The translations under genes were made by a program, and so were the position numbers. Of a stretch of 64,000 nucleotides of DNA, positions 19,972 through 31,501 are shown in pieces. Numbering within the stretch: position 1 is the stretch's first letter; every line of letters begins with the position of its first letter. Under the pieces are notes generated by a model. The model was not told the origin of the DNA and did no database searches. It was given only the letters and a program-made list of their open reading frames with translations. Origin of the DNA: Terramyces sp. JEL0728 (Eukaryota; Chytridiomycota; Chytridiomycetes; Rhizophydiales; Terramycetaceae); assembly GCA_027603945.1 (NCBI GenBank), contig JADIIU010000035.1, forward strand, positions 53,915-117,914, given 5' to 3'.

Positions 19972-21291
19972 TTAATCCCAGTCTGGAATCACTTTTTGAT
20001 CACTATGGCACATTTTCTGGTATTCTTGCTCTGTCAAAGACATTTTCTTTGCCTGGTTCATGAAGGCTTCAAAAGTACACAATGATAGATCATTTCTATA
20101 GTGATCTTTAGGTGCTTTACAAGCGGGGATTGTTATTGATTCGCCATTGTACTTCATTTGGACGTAGCCTTTTGATTTGGATGAGGGATATGGCTTCTTT
20201 TCTTGGAAATATTCAAATGTAAGTGACGATCCAAATCCAGGGTACGGATAGTCGCCATCGAATGCTCTGAAGGATATTAATAGTGGGATGATGGTCCTTG
20301 TTTTAGTTTGAATTACGAGTCATGTCCAGAAAAGATTGCCATTTTTGGAGTGTTTGGAATGGCATTCCTCATATCTTCCATAGGTTTAAATAGTTCTGGA
20401 ATGAATCGTCCAATCGCTCTTTTCGTGAAATTGTCATCCTTTTCATATAAGCGAGCCCTTGGATTATTAGGATATTACCACAAATCAATAGTCAACCCTT
20501 CCAACTTACCATGATCATCTTCAGTAACTCCTTTGGGCAATTCAATGCCGTTGCCGACCATGCAGCTGAACACATCGTACAGTCGATACACTTGGTTTTC
20601 GTTGGATTTAGTGCCATGCATCGTGTGCCAAAACGACAATGGGTTCAGCACGCTAACTAGTCTCTGTTGGTGTTTCTTTGCGAAAAGATCCCTTAATATC
20701 TTTGTGTCGTATACCATGGACGAACACGCATCGTGGGGATACATGGTTTCATGTTCGGTGTCTTTAACAAGGACCTTTGGACTTCCAATAGTGTCCTTTT
20801 TCGGATATAAACCATGTAATAAATATTGTAGCGATTCAACAGTCCTTAAATAATTGGTGGAACGAAGTGCAATTTCAGTTGATTCTGTATTCCAAACAGG
20901 AGAGAGTAATTTGCCAAGATAATGCTCTCGCAACCATTTACCGACATCTTGCATTCCATTTTTCCCAGCATCAGTCAACTGTCCTGAAAAGCAACGTTTA
21001 ATACGTGTTTACCATTGGTTGTGTTTTACCTTTTCCAATTGTTTTTGCAATTCATCCTTTCCACTTTGTCCAAATTCAAAATCCAATTCGTGATTGTTTT
21101 CTGTTGTCAATGTCAGTTACCGTGTACTTTATGGAACGCTGCATAGAAGCTGGGTAGGACATTGCATAATTTCCATTGCGGAGCACTTGGGAAATGACTG
21201 GTTGAAAACACTGGGGATCTTGCCCCTTTATTATTTAATAATTACCATGTCTGTGAATAAATAGGACTTGCTGTAATTCGAGATTGTCCAT
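19972..21291 (-). CDS. Histidine acid phosphatase (branch-2 histidine phosphatase)
   Basis: Phosphomonoesterase of the acid phosphatase/phytase clan. Six exons: introns 20297-20316, 20458-20478, 20995-21012, 21101-21120 and 21226-21245 give 406 residues. The catalytic motif FIHRHGARSP spans residues 11-20 and is formed across a splice junction; CFSGQLTDAG and the proton-donor motif FSGHDS (also across a junction) are present. No signal peptide, suggesting an intracellular enzyme. The intron at 20995-21012 is abnormal: 18 nt, beginning gt but ending cg, as if one A of an acag acceptor had been lost. If it is not spliced, the protein is truncated. Confidence 0.8.
20995..21012 (-). other. Atypical 18-nt GT-CG intron in the phosphatase gene
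   Basis: Read on the minus strand, the segment starts gtaaacacg and ends ttaaacg. Removing it is the only way I found to keep frame between the LEKVKHNQ region and the conserved CFSGQLTDAG motif. Using the next AG (after ttttcag) would delete the Cys motif and shift the frame into a stop. Either a non-canonical acceptor, a one-base deletion, or an assembly error. Confidence 0.55.
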
Positions 21292-21803
21292 TTCAACTTT
21301 AGACAAAATAAATTTACATGCATGCCGATTAGATTCCAGATGAAAATTGCTCAAAGAATCAGCAATACGGATACTCAATACGGTTCAAGACATTGCAACT
21401 GCTTTCAGGACCATCTTGAGACTTGTGTGGAACAACTTGCTCCCAGTGTGGATTTAGTATAGTTACTGCAGCTCTCAGTCCAATAGCTTTCCCTAGATGG
21501 CTGCTTACCTAATTGCGGGAAAAGGGGTATACGAGATGCTTACATAATCCATCTTTTTCAAAGTTGCTTAGCTAATGTGGCGCGAACCAGTCCTTGAAAT
21601 ATTGCATATCAAGTGCTAGCTGCAGATAAGAAGCATTACAAAGCCGGCAAAATTAAGACACCCCTACTCCAAACTACTTGCTTCCACTTTTTCCGGGCTG
21701 AATTCATGCATTAACTAATCTTTGACTTTAACATTGATAGCTGTGGCGCAAATCACTGATTTTGTATAAAATGCTCGAAAAAACTGAATCGAGTCAACTA
21801 ATA
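21292..21803. other. Divergent promoter between the phosphatase gene and MET6
   Basis: 512 bp with no gene-like frame. It holds the MET6 TATA-like element at 21765 and runs of A/T near both starts. Nothing else recognised. Confidence 0.5.
21765..21770 (+). promoter_or_regulatory. TATA-like box of MET6
   Basis: TATAAA lies 33 bp before the MET6 ATG (21804). The position relative to the start codon is tight, consistent with a short 5' leader. Motif match only. Confidence 0.45.
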
Positions 21804-24129
21804 ATGGTCTCCTCATCTAACCTCGGATTCCCACGTATGTCTGCCAACAGAGAGCTTAAAAAGCTCGTCGAAGCCTACTGGGCAGGCAAAGTAGATCACC
21901 AAGCCCTAGTTAACGGTGCCAAGGTAATATTATAATTGACATCAGGAATTGCGTGCCCTCCACTGGAAAATCCAAAAAGATGCTGGAATTGAATCCATTC
22001 CATCCAACGACTACTCTCTCTACGATCACGTTCTTGATCACTTGTTTGTCTTTGGTGCAATTCCATCCAGATATGCAAACATCCCAAGCGCTACCGACAA
22101 ATACTTTGCCATGGGCCGTGGTCTTCAAAGACCAGCTGAAGGTATCGATGTGCCAGCTATGGAAATGAAAAAATGGTTCGACACCAACTACCACTACATT
22201 GTCGGTGAATTCTCTCCTTCAACCAAATTCCACCTTCAAGATACCAAGCCAGTAGACCAATATCTTGAAGCAAAGGCTCTTGGAATCCAAACCCGTCCAG
22301 TTGTTCTCGGACCTGTTTCCTTCCTTGCTCTTGGTAAAGAATCCAGCGATGCTCCAGCTGGATTCGACAGATTGTCTCTTTTGGACTCTCTTCTTCCTGT
22401 ATATGTTGAATTACTCACCAAGTTGCAAGCTGCTGGTGCTGAATGGGTTCAAGTCGACGAACCAATTCTTTCTCTTGACAGATCTGCTGAATACAAAGCA
22501 TACTTTGCAAAAGCATACGCCGCCCTTACTGCTGCTGCTCCACAATTGAAGTTCTTTTTGGCCTCTTACTTTGGAAGATATTCAAGCAACTTGGACTTTG
22601 TTGCCGACCTTCCTATCCACGCTATCCACATTGATGCCGTCCGCGCACCAGCAGATGTTGATGCTGTTGTTTCCAGAGTCCAAGGAAAGACCCTCAAAGT
22701 TTCCGTCGGTGTTGTTAACGGAAGAAACATCTGGAAAAACAACTTGGCTCAGTCCATTGCAACTGTAAAGAAGGTTATCGCTGCCGTTGGTGCTGACAGA
22801 GTTATCGTTGCTCCATCTTGCTCCCTCCTCCACACCCCACACTCCCTTGCTTCTGAAAAGAAGATGGATGCCCAAATCAAGAACTGGATGGCTTTCTCTG
22901 TTGAAAAGCTCCACGAAATCGCAACCATCGTAAAGGCTATCACTGCTCCAGGATCTGTTGATGCTGTCCTTGCTGAAAACGCTCACGCTCACGAACTCAG
23001 AAAGACTTCCGCTCTTATCCACAACCCTGAAGTTCAAGCTGAGTTGAAGGCTATTGTCCCAGAAAACTTTAGACGTTTAAGCAAGTTTGAAGTTCGTGCT
23101 CAAAAGCAGCAACAAAAACTCAACCTCCCACTCTACCCAACCACCACTGTCGGATCTTTCCCACAAACCAAGGAAGTCCGTGTTGCTCGTCAAAAGTTCA
23201 AGAAGGGAGAAACCACCCTCGAGCAATACAATGCTTTCATCAACAGCGAAATCCAAAAGACTGTCAAGTTCCAAGAAGAAGTTGGTCTTGATATGCTTGT
23301 ACACGGTGAATTCGAAAGAAACGATATGGTTGAATACTTTGGTGAAAACTTGAAGGGCTACGTCTTTTCCGAATACGGATGGGTTCAATCTTACGGATCT
23401 CGTTGCGTCAAACCACCAATTATTTTCGGCGATGTTTCCCGCCCATATGCCATGACTGTTGAAACCTCAGTCTACGCTCAATCCCTCACCAAGCTCCCAA
23501 TGAAGGGTATGTTGACTGGCCCAGTTACCATGCTCCAATGGTCTTTTGTTCGTGACGATCAACCAAGATCCGAAACCACCTACCAAATTGCTCTTGCTCT
23601 TAGAAAGGAAGTTTCCGACCTTGCAAAGGCAGGAATCCCAGCCATCCAAATCGACGAACCTGCTATCCGTGAAGGTCTGCCGCTTTTGAAGGAAGATCAA
23701 GATGCTTATCTTGACTGGGCTGTCAAATCATTCTTGTTGGCCACCACCAATGTTCCAGACGAAACTCAGATCCACACCCACATGTGCTACTCTGATTTCA
23801 ACGATATTTTCCCAGCTATCCAAGCTTTAGATGCCGACTGTATCACCATCGAAAACAGCAAGTCTGATCTTAAACTTTTACGTGCTTTCGAAAAGTATGG
23901 ATATACCAACGGAATTGGTCCAGGTCTTTACGACATCCACTCCCCTCGTGTTCCACCTGCTGATGAAATGAAGAGCCGTCTTTCTGCCATCAACAAATAC
24001 ATCAAGACCAACCTTTTGTGGGTTAACCCAGATTGTGGTCTCAAGACTAGAGGATGGGTTGAAACTGAAGCTGCACTTAGAAACATGTGTGAAGTTGCTA
24101 AACAAGCACGTTCTGCTCCAATTGCTTAA
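21804..24129 (+). CDS. MET6: Cobalamin-independent methionine synthase (copy 2, complete)
   Basis: Same enzyme as at 1-1700, here complete: 767 residues, equal in length to yeast Met6. Exon 1 (21804-21923) encodes MVSSSNLGFPRMSANRELKK..LVNGAK; a 22-nt intron (21924-21945) is followed by ELRALHWKIQKDAG. The N-terminal barrel has the folate-binding RELKKLVEAYW region and the C-terminal barrel carries the catalytic zinc ligands. Codon choice is strongly C-ending compared with neighbouring genes, as expected for a highly expressed gene. Its intron lies very near the 5' end. Confidence 0.98.
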
Positions 24130-24194
24130 TTAAATAAATTGCATATGATATTGAATCGCTGGTTTTTCTTTTTTTCAAAAAAGTTTGAATCAAA

Positions 24195-25058
24195 ATGCAG
24201 GAAGAGGAAGACTTTTACGAAAGACAGGAGCAGGAATTAAAGTCAACAACCAAAAAAAAAGATTCTCGATTTGTTTTAGACAATGACAGTTTGGATTCTG
24301 ACAAAGACGCTCACTTTTCAACTGAAGAATTCTCTCACCCAGAAGATATAGACGAAGATATAGACGAAGATTACGACTTTGGAGAAGAAAATGCCAGAGC
24401 ATTAAAACCATTAGACGAGAAAAGCCTGAAGGATTTCCAAGCCAAGATAGAAAAAACTGGCGTTTGTTACATGTCTAGAGTACCTCCATTCATGAAGCAC
24501 ACCAAATTGCGCTCCATGCTATCAAAGTACGGTGAAATTGGACGCATTTATCTGAATCCAGAAGATGCAAAAATCGCAGCAAGAAGAAAGAAATACAAGC
24601 ATAATAAGAGACAAAATTTTGTTGAAGGATGGATCGAATTCATGGACAAGAAGATTGCCAAAAAAGTTGCTGCTTTGCTTAACAATACCAACATGGGGGG
24701 GAAAAAGAGAGGATACTACTATGATGATATTTGGAATATTAAATACCTTCCAAAATTCAAATGGAACCATTTGACTGAGCAACTCGCTTATGAACTCAAA
24801 GTCAAAGAACAGAAACTACGAACTGAAATGGATCAAGTCAAGAGAGAAAACAAAATGTATCTCAAGAATGTCGAAAAGGCAAAGATGTTGGAAGCAATTA
24901 GCAAACGCAAGGGAGAATCTCTGCAACACAAGAATCAAGAGGAGCCAAAACGCAAGAATGAAGAAGAGCCAAAGCGCAAAGTCAAGCAGCGTAAAGTTAT
25001 TGAACAGAAACCAGAAACTGGCACAAAGAAAGGATTTTATTCCAAAATATTCTCCTAA
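24195..25058 (+). CDS. ESF2: ESF2/ABT1-type pre-rRNA processing factor (copy 2)
   Basis: 287 residues, four more than copy 1, because a 12-bp acidic unit (IDED) is repeated in tandem near residue 52. Other changes cluster in the acidic N-terminus (for example Lys-to-Thr and Glu-to-Lys). The RRM and the KFKWNH block differ only at an Arg/Lys position. The frame is intact, so both copies could be functional. Confidence 0.9.
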   Translation: MQEEEDFYERQEQELKSTTKKKDSRFVLDNDSLDSDKDAHFSTEEFSHPEDIDEDIDEDYDFGEENARALKPLDEKSLKDFQAKIEKTGVCYMSRVPPFMKHTKLRSMLSKYGEIGRIYLNPEDAKIAARRKKYKHNKRQNFVEGWIEFMDKKIAKKVAALLNNTNMGGKKRGYYYDDIWNIKYLPKFKWNHLTEQLAYELKVKEQKLRTEMDQVKRENKMYLKNVEKAKMLEAISKRKGESLQHKNQEEPKRKNEEEPKRKVKQRKVIEQKPETGTKKGFYSKIFS

Positions 25059-25073
25059 TATAAATTATCATAT

Positions 25074-25330
25074 TCAGTTATCCCTCTCAATAAACGATAT
25101 ATGTGCATTCCACTTGTCTTTATCGGCTCCGGACTGCTCCATCCGATCAAATTCGGTCTCCAGTTCGTCGTCAAACAACTGCGGCTGGTCTTCAGTTTTA
25201 ATAATCACGTCTACATGAATCTGGAAATACCATCCTTGGGAAGTTTTTCTGCAAACCATTTCTTGTCTATTACATCTATGATTTTTGGATTCCCATGTAG
25301 CGTAAGTGAAAAGTGGTGATCTGTTCTCAT
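25074..25330 (-). CDS. APC13: Anaphase-promoting complex subunit 13 (copy 2)
   Basis: Intron 25211-25230 (20 nt). The spliced protein is identical to copy 1: all seven nucleotide differences I found are silent in this frame, although they alter residues in the other frames. This is a strong sign of purifying selection on a small subunit that is easily missed. Confidence 0.82.
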
Positions 25331-25359
25331 TCAATCTTGGAAAAACTTAATCTTGCATA

Positions 25360-26927
25360 ATGGAAATCATTGTACTGCCATATTAATAAAGGATATTGAT
25401 TCTGATTTCGAAGTAACTCCCGCTCCATTGAAAGACAAGATGGTTCCAAACAATGTGGTGATTTTGGACTCTGATGATGATTTTGCCCCGCAGGGTTTAG
25501 CTATCAATCCAACTCCTGGGAAACGACTATTTTTTTGGGATTCAGGCAACAAAGAGTTGGGCTTTGGAACCAAATACCAGTATCAAGAAAAGTCAAAGGA
25601 ATATCAAGTGAGTATTGATTCTGAAGATTCAGACTTTGAATCTTCAGTAAATAACTCACAGCCGACCTTTAAGTCGGAGCAGCAATTGTTGCAAAAGGAG
25701 CAGGAGTTGTTGCAAGAGTCCGAAATGCCAGATATATCTAAAATGTTGGAAAAGGAAAGGAAAAAGAACGAAAAGGCAAATCAGGTGAAAATAGAGCGGC
25801 TGCAGAGACAGATGAAGAAAGAACAGGAAAAGAACATTCGACTGGAGAACAAACTTAAATTAAAGCAAATTAGAGAAGAAGAAAAGGAAGAGAAAAGGAG
25901 AGAAAAACAAAAGGAAAAGGAAACTCAAGACTTGGAATCCGTTGGGAAGAAAGCAATCCAGACTGCAAATAAATTGCGACAAAAGATCGAATGTGCCAGG
26001 GAAGTTATTGCGCATCTGTGCAAAAACTGGAACCAAAATGACCCTTTTCTTAATACATCCCTCAAAGAAGTCGGTGTAGAAACTAGAATCGAAACCACAG
26101 CAGTCAAAAATTCAATGACTCTGACACACAAAGTAGATCGGATTTATGATTTTGAAAATTCAATATGGAATCCCTGTTCGCTCCGACTTGAGAAATTACC
26201 TTATATTTTAATTATGCTTTCGGCCATGGACATTGCAGAAATCCTAAAAAGCGATCAGAGTCTCATGAATTACTTCACCGATTGCACTTCAAAATATAAA
26301 GGAGATGCTATCATTTTTCTAGTTGTCGGACTGCCAGAGTACTACAAGGCATTTAGCAGCGCACAAACAGCAATTAGAAACGATGAAATTAGAGAACAGC
26401 TTACAAGTGAAAAAAGAAAGAAAAGAAAGGCAAATGATATTTTGGATGGTCCTGACAAGAAAACAATAGAGCGAGAGTTGATCTTGCTGCAGATATTTGG
26501 CAAGGGTAAATGCAAAATACATACCTGCAACAAAGTAGATATCCATGGTTTCATTGTATCCTTTATACAACAGATTGCTCTATTTCCAGACATGTAGTAA
26601 TTCTTATTTTAATCCAGTATCAAATCATCTGAATACAATCAATTGGCATTCGGAGATTCCATCAAATCTGGGAAAGATGTGCAAGACACTTGGATAAAGA
26701 TGATTGAAAAGATACCAGGAGTGACCGAACGAATGGCCATTGGAATAAGCCAAAGGTACTCTAATTTAGGAAGGCTAATGACACTGGTAGAGAGTTACAG
26801 AGATCTAGTGGGTATTCCATATCAGACAAATATGGGCAGTAGAGATTATAGAATAGGTGAAAGTGTAGCCAAGCGCATATACTCTGTTTTCTTTGACCAA
26901 GATCCAAATATGCCTGTAATCAATTAG
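25360..26927 (+). CDS. EME1: Crossover-junction endonuclease subunit EME1/MMS4 (copy 2)
   Basis: Introns 25372-25391 (20 nt) and 26594-26617 (24 nt, one T longer than in copy 1, which leaves splicing signals intact). Coding length equals copy 1. Amino acid changes concentrate in the disordered N-terminus (PEKRLFF to PGKRLFF and nearby charges), while the nuclease fold and the helix-hairpin-helix end are nearly unchanged. Confidence 0.85.
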
Positions 26928-26951
26928 TGCGGTTATTTATAAATATATTCT

Positions 26952-29392
26952 TTATTGGCTTGCTTCAGGTGCCCAATGTCCCCCGCAAAAACAGATGTCC
27001 TGGTAGGCATTTTGCCAGGGAGGCATATTCTGGAAAATTGCAAAAGATTCATCCAGCTCAATGTCAGCCTGTGTGTGTTGTAGACAGCGTGTGCAGCGAT
27101 TCAGTTTGGACGTACTGCGGATATTGTGTTTGGTAATGACATCTATTTTGCTCAAGTGTCTTTTTGGCCCGTTAATGAGAATAGTTAGCGTTTCGGCTTC
27201 AGGCTTTTGATACAACTTTTCAAACATTGATTTGAATCGCGGCTTAATTGAATCCATCGACGGTTTGAAGTGCGGATCAACAGCAGCTTGTAGCAAGAGT
27301 ATAGATTCTGCACGGAGTAAGGGCTGGGAATCACTAACAAGGGCATCTAAAGAATTAAATTCCAGGAAAATGCCTATCATAGAATCCAAATTAGGTCTGT
27401 CTTTCTTCAGCGCTGCATCAATTCGTTGCAGGTATGCATTTCTGCTGTGAGCTTCAACACTCGATGAACTAATTGTGATGTTGGCAAATTGTTTGTTGAT
27501 TGCTTCCAGATTGAGCTGGAATAGTTTGACAAAGTACAACAGCTGCAGTACTAGTCTTCTGCAATTTCTGTTTAATGCAAATATTAGCGGCGACCCGTCC
27601 AAATTAATAAAAGAATACTTTTGAAGTCTGGCTCTTTTCTAGTCAAGTAGGAATACAAGTGCATTACCACGTAGGATGTAAAGTCTTGTACCCAAAGAGC
27701 TAACGGAACCATGTGATGGATCGCTCCTTTCTGGAATTGCAAATCAGTTTTGTTGTGGAAATCTGCTATTTGCGTAATCTTGTTGGAAATTTGCGAATCT
27801 TCATTAGTATTTTTTACTTGTCCATTCAAGAGCTTTGAATTGGTTAACCAGAGAGCGGCAAAATAAATCTTTGATCAAACAAAGTTCAAGGATGTTGAAC
27901 GAGTTGCGTAAAGGCCAAGAGTTTGGTTGTAGAATTCTGGATTAGCTGTTACTTACTTGGTGGTGTAAAATAGTAGCTGGAATACCTCGATATGCTCTTC
28001 CAGAGTGTGGATTTTACTAAACGGGATTGGACTGCTGATTTCCTGCATTTCTTCGTATTTAATGATCACGCTATTGATGAATTTCTCCGCAAGGTCTGGA
28101 ATAAATAAATAGTTACCAGGCTTAATTGATTCTCTAATTAATATCGACACATCCAACAAATCGTGCTTGTTTAACGCACTGCAAACTACCAACGCTGCAA
28201 GGCTGTTCAGGTTTTTATCTGCTAAACCAGGATTCAAGGCAAATCCCTTGATCTTTTCTTTGCTTATTACAAGTAACTCTGATTTTCCAAACACATCTAC
28301 TCCTAGTTGGATTGTATGAATTCCATTTGGAGACAATATAGGCAATACCGGTTTGTAATTCATTTTAAATAATTGGGTTTTATCAACGGGCGGGTATTTT
28401 GGCTCATTACTAAAGAAATTGCTAAAGACGTCAATCTGCATGTCATCCTTGAGGTCATCCGGAGGTAGCGTATCAGGGACTAGTATATTTCCCATCTCCT
28501 TCACATCCAATGACGGCAACATCCTGTACTCATTTAACCCATCCAGGTATCCAATAAATAAATAATTCTTCATCGCCATCACACACGAGATATTAGAAAC
28601 ATATTTTTCGGCAACTAGTTTCCATCCATTTGAATTTTCGTAGACGTGGATTAAACTTTGGTCCATAAGATCGGATACAGTAACAAAATGATGGGTTGAT
28701 AATTCTATAAACTTAATTGGCTGTTGGTATGGAACTTTGTCTATATGTTGGATGGAGACTTTTTGATTCGCCAGGTCAATAGCGACAGTCGCAATGATGA
28801 TTTCTGAAGAAACTCCAATTACGGATACAGAGTTTTCTGGAATAAGAAAAATCTACCTTTGACCAATGCCTGAGCCATTGCTAATTCAACTGGTAAACTG
28901 CACGATATACAAGTAAACTCTCCTTCCATAGTATCAAAATATACAGAGATTGCTGTTTGCCCAACTGAAATGAAGGCATAACTTCCAAACAATAAATCTG
29001 GACCCTGTTGAAACAGACCAGTCGGAGAATACTACATAAAATGTTGGATACCTGCTTGATGGGTTGATACCAAACTAGCTTATGAGGGAATTCTTGCAGC
29101 TTTACTTGCTTTACCATGTTGAAATTCTGAATGGTCTCTCCTAGCTTGAAAATCCCAAGGTCGAGTTTCTCATCCAAAATCATCAAGTAATTCCCGGTAT
29201 AATCCCATTTTATCTGTATAATCTTTGAATATCCTGTAGATATAATCGAGTAGTTCAGCTGACTTTTACAATGGAATACAATTACAGTATTTGTCCTGAG
29301 TTATAAATAAAGTACTTTTTCAGTAGGAATTCGTCGAATATGGTGTCTTGATCTGCGATGAGAGCTATTATATTCTTTACACTCCAGTCCAT
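26952..29392 (-). CDS. MED16: Mediator tail subunit 16 (copy 2, damaged splice site)
   Basis: Same exon plan as copy 1, with introns at 27599-27618, 27799-27817, 27937-27956, 28837-28856, 29032-29051 and 29296-29315. The acceptor of the last intron (27599-27618) has changed from AG to GG. If this intron is retained, its 20 nt shift the frame soon after DFKSILLLIWTGRR, and the roughly 200 C-terminal residues with the zinc motif are lost. All other splice sites and the upstream frame are intact. It may be a recent pseudogene or encode a truncated tail subunit. Confidence 0.75.
27599..27618 (-). other. Broken 3' splice site in MED16 copy 2
   Basis: Plus strand reads gtccaaattaat where copy 1 (5157) reads gtctaaattaat. 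On the coding strand the acceptor AG becomes GG. No alternative AG nearby keeps the frame: the next ones lead to a shift or a stop. Confidence 0.85.
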
Positions 29393-29514
29393 AGATTCCG
29401 ATTCGATTTTGAAAAGCGGAAAATAACACTTTGAAAAAACAGGAAATCTTTTTAATGCTGAACCAATGATTCAACCTTCCCATCTATCATGCCAGCCCGT
29501 CCTTTTGTTTACTG

Positions 29515-29522
29515 TCACGTGA
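29515..29522. promoter_or_regulatory. E-box palindrome TCACGTGA (copy 2)
   Basis: Same palindrome as 7074-7081, kept between the divergent MED16 and Cys-rich genes although neighbouring bases differ (a C/T change follows it two bases later). Retention is weak support for function. Confidence 0.4.
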
Positions 29523-29574
29523 TCCTGTTCTGTTAAGGTTTGAACGTTGAAGCGTTTTTTACTATTTGTTGCAA

Positions 29575-29809
29575 ATGACCTCACCAAACTCAAGCCCAGT
29601 AATGACCACTCAACCAACTGCTCAAACTGTAGTGATGACTACTGATCCTCAAAGATTACGTGGTGGAAGAAAGTACTTGGATTTAACCTAGGAAGCACCC
29701 GCTCTGCTGTGAATGTATGGAGTGCTGTCTCGACTGTTTCTGTATTGCATGTATATGTGAATGCCTCGCATGCTTTGAATGCTGCCAAATTACTGAAGAA
29801 GCCTTTTAA
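29575..29809 (+). CDS. Small Cys-rich tail (CYSTM-like) protein 1 (copy 2)
   Basis: Same two-exon structure as at 7134, with a 19-nt intron at 29673-29691. The only coding change noticed is Ile-to-Val in the N-terminal half (SPVMTTQ). The Cys-rich end is unchanged. Function unknown, probably membrane-associated. Confidence 0.7.
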
Positions 29810-30179
29810 TAATCCTTATGTTGGAATAAACGTTTTAGGTTTCAATTGCGAGGCTTTATTTTATCAGAGTTTGTTTGATTGCAGTGTACCTTTCCAAGTA
29901 TATCTCTGGACTGCGTCGATAATTGTGGACTGCGGTAACTTGACTTTAACGCTTTGAATCAGATCTGATATTGTTGAGTATCATTAAATTGAACATTACG
30001 AGAAGCTACACGTATCTGAAAGATCAGTTGGACGGATTACAGCTTGATGCTAGGTGATTACTAATCAATCCTCTTGGGAAAATCACGCTTTTCTTGTAAT
30101 GAGCATAGCTAAATCAAATCCATTAATAATAGCCGATTTGGCACCCAAACAAAACACCAGGTTCTTGGAACCGCAGAAG
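29810..30179. other. Spacer between the Cys-rich genes, copy 2
   Basis: Counterpart of 7369-7734 with several small indels and substitutions, including a frame-breaking T near 29955 and three extra bases just before the next ATG. It behaves as non-coding DNA. Confidence 0.5.
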
Positions 30180-30374
30180 ATGTCTAATACTCTGGGACCT
30201 ACTACAATAGCTAAACCCCCTGATAAGCAAGAGAGGTAAACGCGTTGGTAATCTAGAAAAGGTGATGAATGCTGTGATAATTGTGGAAATGCAATGCGAT
30301 GTATGACCCCTTGTTTCGAAATAATGTATTGCTGCGGTACTGTTGTTGAATTCTTTTTTCTTTGTTTCAGCTAA
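30180..30374 (+). CDS. Small Cys-rich tail (CYSTM-like) protein 2 (copy 2)
   Basis: Same 57-residue product as at 7735, with a 21-nt intron at 30236-30256. The three bases inserted just before the ATG do not alter the frame. The stop is 23 bp from the end of the duplication. Confidence 0.6.
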
Positions 30375-30497
30375 TATATTATACCACAACTTGCATTTGT
30401 GAATTCGTTTTTAGTTGATTTAGATGATTTCGGCCCAACCAGAATCACACGACTCGATGGCCGATAATATAAAGCATCAAGTTTAATCGATACACTA

Positions 30498-31493
30498 ATG
30501 CTGGCAGAGGCAACAGATATCGATATTGGTTCCGGCTATTTCAATTCTATTCCTACCAAAGTGGGAAACTGTGCAATTAAAGATTATTCAATAAACTATG
30601 AAATCCACGGTGATGAATCCAAAGAAAAAATCCTGTTGGTAATGGGGTTGCTGTCTTCAATGGCAGGATGGGCATCTATCATCAATTATTTCAACGACAG
30701 TTTTCCATCAGAGTACTGTTTTCTGGTGGTGGATAACAGGGGAATAGGAAAAAGCACTTCTGGATCATTCGCAAGGTATTTGGCTGCTAAAAAGATACAC
30801 CACGAAAGGAATGGCGGAAGATATCAAGTGTGTGCTTGAACATTCTCAATGGACCGATGACAGGTCTGTTCATCTGGTGGGGATTTCAATGGTAACTGGT
30901 TTTTATACTAGGGAGGATTCATTTCTCTCGAGTTGGCATCCTTGCTTCCAAGCCAGTTCAAGTCAATGACTCTATTAGTTACGGCTGCCAAATTCAAGAA
31001 ACCGCCAAAGTACCACTGGCATACTGAAAAGCAATTACTTAAATACAGACCAGGCCATAACATTATTGAAAGTATCTTCAGCCCTAATTTAGCTTTTATC
31101 GAGATTTGCTTTTCAGACATTGATTATCTCAATCAAGTAAACAAAGAAGGAATCACAAACAAGGAAGCCTTGACGAAGCAGCTAGAAGGGATGGCTGGTA
31201 ATCATCGACCAAATATCTACACCATTTTCGGACAGAGTGCCGCTCTACGAACTCACAATGTTGACAATGAAAGGTTGCGTGAAATTGGTAAATGCATCCC
31301 AGATACGGTAGTTATTGGCGCAGAAGAAGACAAATTAATCGACCCAGAGAGCAGTAACCACCTAGCACAATACCTGGACTGTAAATCAGTCATTGTCAAA
31401 GGTAAAGGGCATGCAATTATAATGGAAGGAAGGGACGAGGCTGTAAATGAAATGATTCAAGTGTTTGAATTGGGAAATAAACGCTGGTTGTAA
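30498..31493 (+). CDS. Alpha/beta hydrolase
   Basis: 318 residues; introns 30776-30794 (19 nt) and 30892-30911 (20 nt). The fold is recognisable: LLVMGLLSSMAGW (oxyanion strand), FLVVDNRGIGKST, the nucleophile elbow GISMGG formed across the second intron, the acid in VIGAEEDKLIDP and the histidine in VKGKGHAIIMEG. The complete Ser-Asp-His triad implies an active esterase, lipase or epoxide-hydrolase type enzyme; the substrate cannot be read from sequence. It starts 100 bp after the duplication end and is followed 8 bp later by the PPR gene. Confidence 0.85.
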
Positions 31494-31501
31494 TTTTTTT
31501 T

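Larger units (their letters stand above)
22430..30397. repeat. Segmental duplication, copy 2
   Basis: Direct repeat of 1-7952 carrying the same seven genes in the same order. Its right end joins sequence leading into the alpha/beta hydrolase gene, whereas copy 1 joins CMC1. The upstream limit cannot be seen, because the corresponding part of copy 1 is outside the window. Coding differences are mostly synonymous, but a MED16 splice acceptor has been lost here. Confidence 0.97.
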
